This document shows positions 36,743 to 45,890 of a stretch of 64,000 nt of DNA, in pieces. The position numbers and the translations under genes were made by a program. Each line of letters begins with the position of its first letter. Within the stretch, counting starts at the first letter, position 1. A model generated the notes under the pieces. The model was not told where the DNA came from. It searched no databases and saw nothing but the letters and a program-made list of their open reading frames with translations. The stretch lies in NCBI GenBank assembly GCA_026122225.1, contig JANEZZ010001900.1, forward strand, positions 1,200,771 through 1,264,770, written 5' to 3'. Source of the stretch: Heloderma charlesbogerti. Lineage: Eukaryota > Chordata > Lepidosauria > Squamata > Helodermatidae.

Positions 36743-37640
36743 TAGGGATGTGCATCAAATTCGGATGAATCCTGAGACAAATTGGGCTGCTTCAGATTCT
36801 ATGAGATTCCCCCGTGTGACCAGAACCAAAGGTGGACCACTCCAAAGCTTTGTGTGCAACTGAGGGCTTTGGAGGGCTGTGGAAAGGCAGACTGTCTGCA
36901 AAAAATTGCTACTTTGCTTTCACACTTGTAGAAATGGAAAACACTCCGGGGTGGCAGTGAAGGGGGAGGGATTGACAGGTCCACCTTCTTGATCATAAGG
37001 GATGGTTTTCTGGAGGCTCTCCAATCACTGTGCATGTGGGGAGGGATCTGACTCCTTTGCTCAAGGCTGCTCTGTTCTTTTGCTATTTCTGTCTTAGCTG
37101 AAAGCAGTAAGGTGCTGAGATGCTTTGTGTGAAGGGCACTGCTTATGGCTGGCTTTTCTACTGATTCCTTCCTGATTCCTATCCTTCCAGTTCCAACCAG
37201 TCCTTGTTATTCCAACTTCCCAGTCCTTTTCCTAAATCCTTCCTTTTCTTTTCCATTCCTCCCATTCTTCCTCTAAAAATTAAGTTTCATTTCTCCTTGC
37301 TGTTGTTTGTTAGTCTCCCTTAGAACTAGTTATATAGGCAGTATCACTTTTCTTCCCCCCATCCGCCACACAAATTTTGGCCTTTGTTCTCTAGGTTTTA
37401 TTTTGAATCAAGTTTTGTATCTCTTCTTGACTCAAAATCAACTTTGATGGCATCTAACAGAAATGCACCCCCCCACACACACACACACACACATGTCCTA
37501 TAATTTGGCAGGTTTCTTACCTACAATGTCTGCTGTTGTCATAGCAATTGCCTACCAAATAATAGGTGGGTTTAGGGAGATATATATATTTACCACTCCC
37601 AAACTGTAAAGACTTCCCTTGCATCAATCCCCCTCCCCTC
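36743..37640. other. unassigned sequence with hAT-like left terminus and a (CA)n run
   Basis: TAGGGATGTGCATCAAATTC at 36,743 resembles the left end of the TAGGGATG hAT elements at 5.7 and 51 kb, but no matching right end was located. A (CA)n run lies near 37,472-37,492. Confidence 0.35.
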
Positions 37641-37641
37641 T

Positions 37642-37885
37642 GCACCTATTGGCTTGAAATGTGGCAGGCTTTATTCCCACACAAGGGGACACTATGCTGG
37701 CCAGCGTCATCTAATTCTGTAGAAAAACAAAGACATTGTAGGCACTTGACTTTAAAACAAATAAACCTAGCATGAAAGCCCCTGCACCAATTTCTATTAA
37801 ATGTGACAGGCCTCATCCCCTCAGAAGGGCGTATTATGCCTGCAAATTTCATCCAGTTCTGTTAAAATGTAAAAGCATTAGAGCT
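37642..37885. repeat. diverged tandem duplication of about 100 bp
   Basis: 37,642-37,745 and 37,783-37,885 share order and wording: CACCTATTGGCTTGAAATGT/CACCAATTTCTATTAAATGT, GGCAGGC/GACAGGC, TCATCTAATTCTGT/TCATCCAGTTCTGT, and AAAGACATT/AAAAGCATT. This suggests a repeated module of an unidentified mobile element. Confidence 0.55.
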
Positions 37886-38600
37886 GTTTGTGGATTTCCC
37901 ATGGTAAGCTTCGTCCCAAATCTCACTCTAAGCTTAGACCAGAGTTGAATCAGACAGCCTCCAAAAAGAGTCAAATCACGCTGTTTTCCAAAGTGGTGAA
38001 CTGGAGTCTGAAACAAATCTTGTGGTTGGTGCACACCCCATGCCACAACCTAGAATGACCTCCCATTATGTCACGATGGCTTGATGTGACACATCAAACA
38101 TTTGTTCCAGGCACCTTGTCACCAACACTATGACTCATTTGTAAAGTTTAGGGTGCACTTAGTTGTTATGGCACAAATTAGTTTTGATTTGTTTGGTGAT
38201 CAGTCTCATATATTTCCATGAAACAAATTAATTTTGGAAGTGCAGAAATGAAGAGCACTTCCAACTGCTAGTAATGAAATAAAATACAAATAATAAAGAC
38301 ACCCCCTATCATGTGTTACTTCTGTTTGTTCAGAGTGAGCTGTCTCTCCTTAACTCAAATCATTTATATGAGCCATCACATATAATGTCTTTACTCTTTG
38401 AAACAAGGGAGATAAATATTAAAGTATTAATACTTTTAAAAATGATCATAGAATTTCTGGGGGGATATTTGGGAAATCACAGTAAACCCAAAAAGGTTAC
38501 CAAGAAATTTTGAAACCCATACCCTTCCGCCGCCTCAAGAAAAGTAAACACGAGTTGACAAAGCAACCAGGCCAATCAGGAAAGAGACTGCAGCTTCAGG

Positions 38601-38606
38601 TTTAAT
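38601..38606 (-). terminator. poly(A) signal of gene A (ATTAAA)
   Basis: ATTAAA on the minus strand lies 156 nt after the stop codon of gene A, a normal position for a short spermatid-type transcript. It is the second most common vertebrate poly(A) hexamer. Confidence 0.55.
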
Positions 38607-38761
38607 GACATTGCTCCTCTTAGGAGGACTTCAGCATCTTGGAAGGTCAGTCCATCTGGCTTTGCTGGAACTGTGGTTCATTCATGTGGCAGAAATCATC
38701 TTGTTGGTTGCTGGCTGACATTTCCCAAATTGCTGCATGCTGGAAAAAGAGGCCAGCAAGG

Positions 38762-39059
38762 CTATTTTAACTTCCGGTAGTAATACACAGTGTGAGCTAC
38801 AGAAGCTGTGGAAACAAAAGTTCAGAATTATGAGCAAATAATTCACAATAGATTTAGAAAGGCATTGATCAAACCCGAGACTGGCATTTCAAACACGTTT
38901 TCGAAGTTAGTATAATGCTCCATTATCGGTTCAGAATCCATGAGAAGTTTTTTTACCTTTCCGTTTCCTTGCTGTTCTTCCTCTCCTCTGAGTTCTGGAA
39001 CCCCCTCTTCGCCGTTTCTGTCTTCTGCGATGAGGATGCCCGCAGCTACATCGCGTCAT
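38762..39059 (-). CDS. gene A: small basic nuclear protein, transition-protein/protamine-like
   Basis: Two exons: 39,059-38,957 (34 codons plus one base) and 38,805-38,762 (44 nt with TAG), joined across a 151-nt phase-1 intron with donor AAAG/GTAAAA and acceptor TTCCACAG. The 48-residue product has 14 Arg and 5 Lys: MTRCSCGHPHRRRQKRRRGG, a middle TQRRGRTARKRK and the C-terminal SVAHTVYYYRKLK. Two Cys (4 and 6) could allow disulfide or zinc links. Composition, length and the splice pattern fit spermatid nuclear basic proteins that bind DNA when histones are displaced. Exon 2 echoes the YYY block of gene D. It is the only member on the minus strand and lies 4.4 kb from gene B. The opposite strand has a decoy 60-codon hydrophobic frame, which I reject. 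Assigning it to transition protein rather than protamine is inference. Confidence 0.8.
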
Positions 39060-39093
39060 TTTTCGGGGTGGGGGGGCTGGTGATGTTGACAGG

Positions 39094-39117
39094 TTAGCAG
39101 AAGATCAAGAGGAGCAT
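39094..39117 (-). promoter_or_regulatory. upstream ORF in the leader of gene A
   Basis: An eight-codon frame (MLLLIFC, stop) ends 34 nt before the gene A start. It may dampen or delay translation, which is common for stored spermatid mRNAs. Its presence in the mRNA depends on the predicted start near 39,170. Confidence 0.4.
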
Positions 39118-39197
39118 GTCTTTTAGTGAAGCCAATGCAAACTTCCTTCTGGGATGGTATTTCAGTTTATGAAACCATGCTACCTGCTGCACTTTTA

Positions 39198-39203
39198 CTT
39201 ATA
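39198..39203 (-). promoter_or_regulatory. TATA-like box of gene A (TATAAG)
   Basis: CCTATAAGTAAAAG on the minus strand lies about 140 nt before the ATG, predicting a leader of about 110 nt. Confidence 0.45.
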
Positions 39204-39299
39204 GGGTTTTGCAGTTATGAGCTCATGCGGTCGATATGGCAACCTCTGTGGCTTAAAATAAATGATCATATATGGGACAGGCAGTAGCTAAAAATAAAA

Positions 39300-40420
39300 T
39301 TACCTTCTCTTACCCAAATACCCCTCGGCCATTATAGGCTTGGCTGTTAGAAGACTGCATTTGACACTGAAATGTCTTCTTGCAATAGAGGGGCAAATGC
39401 AGATGGAACTTACTAGAAATAGAAAGGAATAAGCATCAGACAGAAGTGCTTCACAGTTCTCAGGTTCCATGTTTCAAAAACACACATCTATTTTAAAGGA
39501 CACCTTGACACAGGAACCACCGTGAATAAAAACAAGTGGTGTGCAAACCCCACTTCATTCTATTTTATTTAATACATTTACGAGAGATGTTCCAGTGAAA
39601 TAAGCTCTCCAAGCAATGTAAAATAATATGATGTTGCTGCATCAGCAACCTCAGCAGCATCAGGTAGAATAGCTGGCCATGAAATAGTGAGGCTCTTGCT
39701 CTCCTGGAAGATGGTTGCATTTGGGCTACTAACTATAAGCTGTCTGAGGGAAGAACTGCGTGACAGCTTCCAGGGAGGGGTTGTTTGATGAGGCAGCTGG
39801 TTGGCCACTGTATGAACAGAATGCTGGACTACATGGACCTTTGGTGTGATCCAGCATGGCTCTTATGTTCTCATGAGGCCAAGACAGCCAGAACCGCCAC
39901 TGACATCTGTGAGGATGAAGGTTGACTTCATCAAGTCCCCTCTTATGAAGATTCCAGCTGCTGTCCAGTCAGCTGCCTGAGGGGAAATCTGTGTGACAGC
40001 AGAAGCAGCCCTGTGCCCTTGGCCTGGACATTATCCGATCCATTCCTGGATTTGGTCTTGGGGGGTGGGGATGGAAATGGGTGCTTCCACAGAGAGTTGC
40101 TCTCTGAGACAGACAGAGACCTGGGTAGATAATCAAGCATACGATGAGAGACTCCGTTCCTTTGTTTGAGGATGGAAGGTCTACATGGGAAAGCTCACCC
40201 CTGCTGAGATGGTAAACAACTTTATTGTAAGATGTTTTGTAAGCCACCTTTTATCAGTAAACTGCTTTGAGAACTTTGTGTTGAAAAGTGATCTATAAAT
40301 ATCAGGAAGGAAGGAGCTATGTGAACTATAAAAATATAGTTTTTTTAGGGCTCTAAATTGGCATGCAGGTGTTTTTTTTTTTGTCAAATTCACATTCTTG
40401 CAGTGCCCCTTGGAAATGTA
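39300..40420. other. intergenic sequence with retroelement tails
   Basis: A SINE-like 3' segment (GGACTACATGGACCTTTGG, GATCCAGCATGGCTCTTATG) lies at about 39,822-39,875, and an L2-like 3' tail (TTTGTAAGCCACCTTTTATC, GTGATCTATAAATATC) at about 40,195-40,305. No gene seen. Confidence 0.5.
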
Positions 40421-40571
40421 GTATGGGGGTGTGCAGACAAGCAGTATGCTCCTTAAGCTCCTTGTTCACCATGTATCACATCACAGCTCCCTGATCCCAG
40501 ATTGGCTACTGGAACATGGAGATGGAGAAAGCGACACTTCAGCAAGGAGCAGTGGCAGCCATCTTAAACCA

Positions 40572-40604
40572 CCAGATGGTGAGCAGCTGCTGCTCACCAT
40601 CTGG
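40572..40604. repeat. perfect 15-bp palindrome
   Basis: CCAGATGGTGAGCAG and CTGCTCACCATCTGG are exact inverse complements separated by CTG. The surrounding 40,430-40,620 could be a MITE, but its ends were not resolved. Confidence 0.85.
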
Positions 40605-41590
40605 GAAGTGATTCATCCCTAGCAATGAGGATAGCAAGGCTGGACTAAAATGTTGCTGTCAGGAAGCAAGGACAGTTTCTTTTCAAGACCAACTAATCAA
40701 GTCCTGAGCATGTGTGAACAACAGCAGCTACTGCCTCACCAGCATGGTCTGATGAATGGAAAAGAAAGATATCCACTTGAAATATGTCTCACTGTTAATT
40801 TCAAATGGAGTAAACATTTCAGGGTAAAGTGTCCAACTTGCAATATAAATGAGTGAACAGTGAAAATTCATATGACAGTCCTGCTATTTGCAAACTTCAT
40901 CAGCATCACTAATAATAACCAGTTTACCAAAACAATTGGCACAGGATAGTAATCATGGTAATCATGTCATGTATCAGAAGGATTGGCAAAGGGGAACAAG
41001 TGAAAGGGGTTGTGTACAGGTGTACGTGCAATGTACTAGGAGGGAAAATATTTAAACTGATTCCTATTTCTCTTAAAGTTCAGCTCTAGTCTTAGTTCAA
41101 CCAACACCGCTAGGCCATCTTCCTATGCATAATGACATTGGATGAGTCTCTCGTAGCATCAAGGAGGACTCTAAATGTTTGGGGAAGCCACTATTAACTG
41201 GAGCATTGCAGGATAACAGCAAAAAACAAAAACATGCTCCTAGGTTTTGATATAGCACCCGAAGTTTGTGCAATAAATAATGCTTTCTAAAGAAAGAAAT
41301 TTTCGTTTCAGTATGTCAGCTAAGGAATCTGGTAAAATGACTTCCAAAGAGAGACACAAACTCATACTACATATTTCACAAAGCCATCATATAGATAAGA
41401 TGGGAACTCTTTTTCCTGTTAGACTCTAAAGGTAACATTAGGACATGATGACAGATGTTATTGTTAAATTCCCTTCAACTATATAACATTCTTACAGAGC
41501 AATCTGAAGGGGGTAGGAGAATCTGTCAGAGGAACTGCCACTCCCTAAACCCTCCCAGCTCATGCTGGCCAGGGCAGAAGTTGGGGGCAT
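40605..41590. other. unassigned sequence
   Basis: Ordinary AT-rich sequence without gene or repeat signature. Confidence 0.5.
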
Positions 41591-42330
41591 GCTTCTCCCC
41601 CCACCTTTTAAAAAAAATCTTTCCCATTGACACCAATAGGAGGAAAATCAGGACACCAGCTTCTGGACTGGCTTAGTTTTCTCCCTTGTTCGGGGGGAGG
41701 GGGTGTCAGGGAAACAAAGGGGCTTTGTATCATGTGGATCCAAGAGGCAGATTCCAGTGGGATGCTTATGCCCCCACTGATTCTTTTCCATCCTGCTGAT
41801 TCCCTTCCATAAGCGGTGGGTCCCGCCAATTCCACTGCACAAGCGGGGCCCACCACTTAAGCAAGGGAGATTTAGCCCTTCCTAAGGGAAGCCCCCAAAA
41901 CAAGCAGAAATGCTCATTTCTAGAAGGAGGCAGGTCTGCGAAACTTCCTGATGTGAGCTCCACTGACCTGCCTCCTTCCAGAATCATGTGTTTCTTCTCA
42001 TTACAGGTTGTCCCGGAAGCACTAAATTGCCATTGCGCAAGCAGTGCGGGCTGCTTGCGCAATGGAATTGGTGGAGTGGAAGAGAATTGGTGGGGGAAGA
42101 AGCACCCTGTTGGATTCTGCCCAAGGCTTCCACCAATCTGTCCCTGACACACTTCTGAAGTGCCCTTTCCCCTCTTACTACTGGAGCTGTCCATTGGCAC
42201 ACTGGGGACTCCCAGTCCCAGGGGTTCCTCTGTGGGCATCAGTGTTGTCCCACCAGTAGAATGGCACTTCCGCCACATCTTACAGCCTATTGGGGCCCAG
42301 ATGATGGGCTGCAGGATTGCAGCCTTACCC
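41590..42330. mobile_element. composite non-autonomous DNA element with internal palindromes
   Basis: GC-richer than its surroundings. Contains TTCTAGAAGGAGGCAGGTC at about 41,919 paired with GACCTGCCTCCTTCCAGAA at about 41,966, and an exact palindrome CCATTGCGCAAGCAG/CTGCTTGCGCAATGG near 42,030-42,065. The right edge ends GCAGGATTGCAGCCTTA, an end shared with many short DNA elements here. A 210-codon minus-strand frame across it has no domain and is not called. Confidence 0.55.
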
Positions 42331-42714
42331 ATTATATGTCTTAGTGACTTCATGTCTGGATTTGTATAATTCATTCCAGAGCTATTTTTGAAGAACATCC
42401 AGAAAGTTTGACTGGCCTTCCAGAATGCCAGATATCAGGAGCATGTGACCAGGGCTGGCTCAACACATTTTGCTGCCTGTGATAGAACAGGAAATGGCAC
42501 ACCACCCACTCACCCAAAGCCAAGGTGCACAGTACCTTTTGGCACCTGAGACAGAAAATCTCACAGGCACCTCTCCCCTTCCCTGGCAGTAAAATATAGT
42601 AGTAATAAATTTAATTATTAAGAATTTGCTGTCCTTTCATAACACCACAAATTAGCTTCCTGAGGCAGCCTCTTCACTCTGCTGGCCCTGTGAGTGGCTT
42701 CACTGACTTCTGAT

Positions 42715-43215
42715 TTGTTTGTGATCCCAATTTCGAAGTGCTGATTATGACCTCTGTAGCCCTATGTGGTTTAGGACCAGGATACCTAAAGCACTGCCTT
42801 CTCCAATATGAGCTTGCCTGATCATTAATGTAATGAATGGAGGATCTCTTCTGTGTCTTTCCTACATATCTGGAAGATAGAGGGCCTAGGCTCTGCCCAG
42901 GCTCTGGAACTCCTTGCCCAGGGAAGCCCACCGTGTTCCCTCCTCAATGCCCAGTATTCCCACTGGAGTGTTATGACCTTCCACTTTGGAAAGACTTTTG
43001 TCCTATAGTTGTGACCTTCTTGGTGTTTGATTTCAAAGTTGCTCTTTGAGAAATGGTTTTTTAACTTCTGCTGGTCTGTTTTAACTGATTTTTAATTCTT
43101 GTCTCTGGATTCTATCTGCTGTTTTACCTTTAATATTATTGTTATTGTATCATTTTATTGGTTTGAGATGTTGTTAGTCATCATGGACATTTTATGGAAA
43201 GGTGGGATTAAAATG
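42715..43215 (+). mobile_element. L2-clade LINE 3' end upstream of gene B
   Basis: Carries decayed L2 C-terminal coding sequence (GCCCTATGTGGTTTAGGACC, AGGCTCTGGAACTCCTTGCC) and the L2 3' tail ending GGAAAGGTGGGATTAAAATG at about 43,213. The end is about 60 bp from the CRE-like motif of gene B, so the insertion defines the left edge of that promoter. Confidence 0.6.
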
Positions 43216-43276
43216 TTTTCAGTAACCTAAATATAGGCCCAACAGCCTTGGCAACCGTGTGGAGGTCCTGCCCACT

Positions 43277-43343
43277 TTACTTCATCATAGAGGAGTTAGA
43301 TGCAATCATCCTTTGTCCGGACTTTCAGACTGTTTATAAATAG
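43277..43343 (+). promoter_or_regulatory. gene B promoter: CRE-like motif and TATA box
   Basis: TTACTTCATCA at 43,277-43,287 resembles the TGACTTCATAA element bound by CREM in the mammalian protamine 1 promoter. TATAAATAG at 43,335-43,343 is a strong TATA box, 95 nt before the ATG. The spacing of about 50 bp between them fits a compact spermatid promoter. Motifs are seen; use is inferred. Confidence 0.6.
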
Positions 43344-43386
43344 GCAAGACCCACCACCTTAAACCACAGGCTCCCACAAGCAGGTG

Positions 43387-43410
43387 ATGCTCCCGCTGCT
43401 AAGAGCTTGA
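43387..43410 (+). promoter_or_regulatory. upstream ORF in the leader of gene B
   Basis: An eight-codon frame (MLPLLRA, stop) ends 19 nt before the gene B start and lies downstream of the expected transcription start near 43,365. Confidence 0.45.
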
Positions 43411-43429
43411 GAGAGAAAGCTACCATCAT

Positions 43430-43785
43430 ATGGCCAGATTCAGACGCAGCCGAAGCCGGAGCCTGACCCGCCGCAGGCGACGAAAGCAAAGTCACCCAAG
43501 TGGATCTGGGAGGAGGAGGAGGAGGAGGCACCATGGCAAAAAGAAAGGTAAAAATCTTTACAACATACATCTGGGAATTTACAGCTCAGTACTATGCCTG
43601 TTTCCCCACTGAATTCAGTGAGACTTGCTCCCATTGAACACAGTGATTTAATTTCTGAATAAATAGGGTAGTGATTGAATTGCAGTTTAACTTGGTTATA
43701 TTAAATAACTTAGCGGTGGTGTTTATTCTTTCCAGGTCATAAATCTCATGGTCGCAGGAGAAGGAGAAGGAGAAGACATCACTAA
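43430..43785 (+). CDS. gene B: protamine-like sperm nuclear basic protein
   Basis: Two exons: 43,430-43,547 (39 codons plus one base) and 43,736-43,785 (50 nt with TAA), with a 188-nt phase-1 intron (donor AAAG/GTAAAA, acceptor TTTCCAG). The 55-residue product has 24 Arg, 5 Lys and 7 His and no acid residues. It starts MARFRRSRSRS, the M-A-R-[YF]-R start typical of vertebrate protamines, followed by RRRRR, a Ser/Gly/Pro spacer, RRRRRRHHGKKK and, from exon 2, GRRRRRRRR ending HH. There is no Cys, so no disulfide cross-linking as in eutherian protamine 1. It would compact DNA in elongating spermatids. TATA box, leader and AATAAA at 43,952 complete a gene of about 600 bp. An Arg-rich low-complexity artefact is unlikely because exon 2 continues the Arg/His frame across a proper intron. 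Confidence 0.87.
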
Positions 43786-43951
43786 ACTCTTCCATCTTAG
43801 TGTCCTGTGCCCTTGATTTCAAAACTCAACAGACTCACAGAAGCTTTTGCCTAACAGAAAGAAATGAAACCAAACAACCTTTCATGGGAACACCCGGGAT
43901 TACTTCCTGAGATTCAAGGAGCCTGCAACAATGTGAACAATGTCACCTGTC

Positions 43952-43957
43952 AATAAA
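43952..43957 (+). terminator. poly(A) signal of gene B (AATAAA)
   Basis: AATAAA in GTCAATAAAATG, 166 nt after the stop codon. Confidence 0.75.
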
Positions 43958-43989
43958 ATGATGAAATTTCATTCTTGTGGTTTCTCTCA

Positions 43990-45890
43990 TTTGATTCCTT
44001 AGCTGTGGGGATAGTCACTTAACAGGGGGCTGGTGGGTGAACCTCTGTGGGTTGCCATGAGCTGGCCATTGGGAATGGGGCAGTTCACGAGTGGCCAACT
44101 CTAGGAGACCAGCAATTGTAACTGGCCCAACTCTTGATCTCAGGCCAGACTGTCTCTCCAAGTTTGGGAACCTCTAGTTTGAACTGTGCATTGGGCCAAA
44201 CCTGATTTGACATATTCCGTGGTGTATAGTAAAATTACTGGCAATAGGACTGAGAAGGTGGCTAAAAATAAGCAGGAAGTAGTGAACTGCACAGAGAAAT
44301 GTAGGCAGTATAGAAATGTAATGAATAAACATGTATAGAAAGATCTCTGATTAGGGATTGGCTACAAAAGATCTGAAATAATCTGTACATAGTAATTACA
44401 TTTGTGTGGACATTTGGCTAGATTTTGCAAGGGCACAAAAAGTAGTTATGAACAGGAAAAACGCATCTGCAGGGCACAAGAGGGGAAAGGCTGTATTAGA
44501 AAATGTGGTTCAATCCATCTGTTGAAATATTATTTGGGTGTATCTTATTGTCACCTTTCTGTGAGTTAGGTGTTAAGTACCTTTTGTGTACTGTTTAAAA
44601 CCTGTTAAGGTGGGAAACATGGTAGATGAGTAAATAATTAGGAAAACAAAAGAGAAACCACTAACAACATAGAAAAAATAATCAAGAAGGGAGGTTATAT
44701 CTTCATAATAACCACTAGGCACAAATATTGTAAAGATTGGGTGATGACAGTTGTATACTTTATTACTTGTATCATATTAATGACAACAAAGGCATGATTA
44801 GAAAACATGCTACAGGGAAGAAATTAAAATGTGGGAGGTGTGTCCAAGAAAATCATGTATTTGTTCTCCTGAGAATACCTCCATCTCCATAATATGAGCC
44901 AGCTGCGTAGATTACATATCCTGTACAATCTGGGCACAGATACACCTCACATGATTGGACTGCAAAGGAGCATGCCTGAGCCCTATTGGCACCCTTGGGA
45001 CATGGCATTACTAGAAGCTTGATGTACAGACCTGAGCAGAATTGCTAACTGAAAGACCACTGGCGGCTGGCTTCTTCCACCAAGAAGCCTTCATAATATT
45101 ACACTATCTTTGTGTGCTATGAGGATTTGTATTTATTCTCCTTTTATACTGATGTCTATCTGCAGCCTAACACCAAATTTAGCACTAAAAATGTCAGTCC
45201 TGTTCCTCCCTGGCTGCTCACTCACCTACTTGGCACTACCTCCTCTCCCCCCCCCCCACCCCCCGTGGCTGGGTGCCTGAGACAGGAGGAGGTTGTGACA
45301 CTGGAAGCAGCTAGAGGAGACAGTGGTCATTGCCAGCCAAAGACATTTGGCTTCCTGAAGCAGGGCCCAAATGCCCACCCCAAACCCTGCCACTTCTCTA
45401 AGGCCAACATTTTAAAACGTTTTGCCCTAGCACTGGTGGCACAGCTCCAGGATGAAGTGGATTTGCTGGACCCATACCCATCAAGGTGGAGGGCAGCGTT
45501 CAGGATGGAAAGCAGGCGGAAACTGGATCAACCATCTGCCAGTTTCATGAAAGTCAATTATAGGGATACACAATAATTTTGTTTTGCTTTGTTTTTTACT
45601 CAAATCTGCTACATTTGCACCTCTGAACATGCAATTTTTTTCAGGAAAAGCTCGCATGTTCCCAAACATGTGTTCACATTGGAGAAATGCACACTTAATT
45701 TTTTTTAAAAAACAATGTATATGCATGTTCACACTTTAGTCTATGGTGGGGGAGATGCATTTGAGTACACACTTTCAAAAAATGTTTTCTGAAATGCACA
45801 TTTTTCCTATTCTAACAAAAAGAAAAACAGATCATAATTGAAAATGGGAGTGAGGTTGACCAAGTTTCAAGATGGAACTCAGAAAACCTT
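43990..45890. other. unassigned intergenic sequence
   Basis: An L2-like tail fragment may lie at 44,565-44,640. A C-run at 45,249-45,263 and a 154-codon frame at 45,112-45,576 have no coding support. Confidence 0.45.

Noticed and set aside
38915..39097. Plus-strand 60-codon hydrophobic frame ending at a GT donor
   Set aside because: It is the antisense image of the Arg-rich exon 1 of gene A, which has better start, splice and second-exon support.
41766..42398. 210-codon minus-strand frame
   Set aside because: Lies across a palindromic DNA element with opposite-strand frames of similar quality and no domain.
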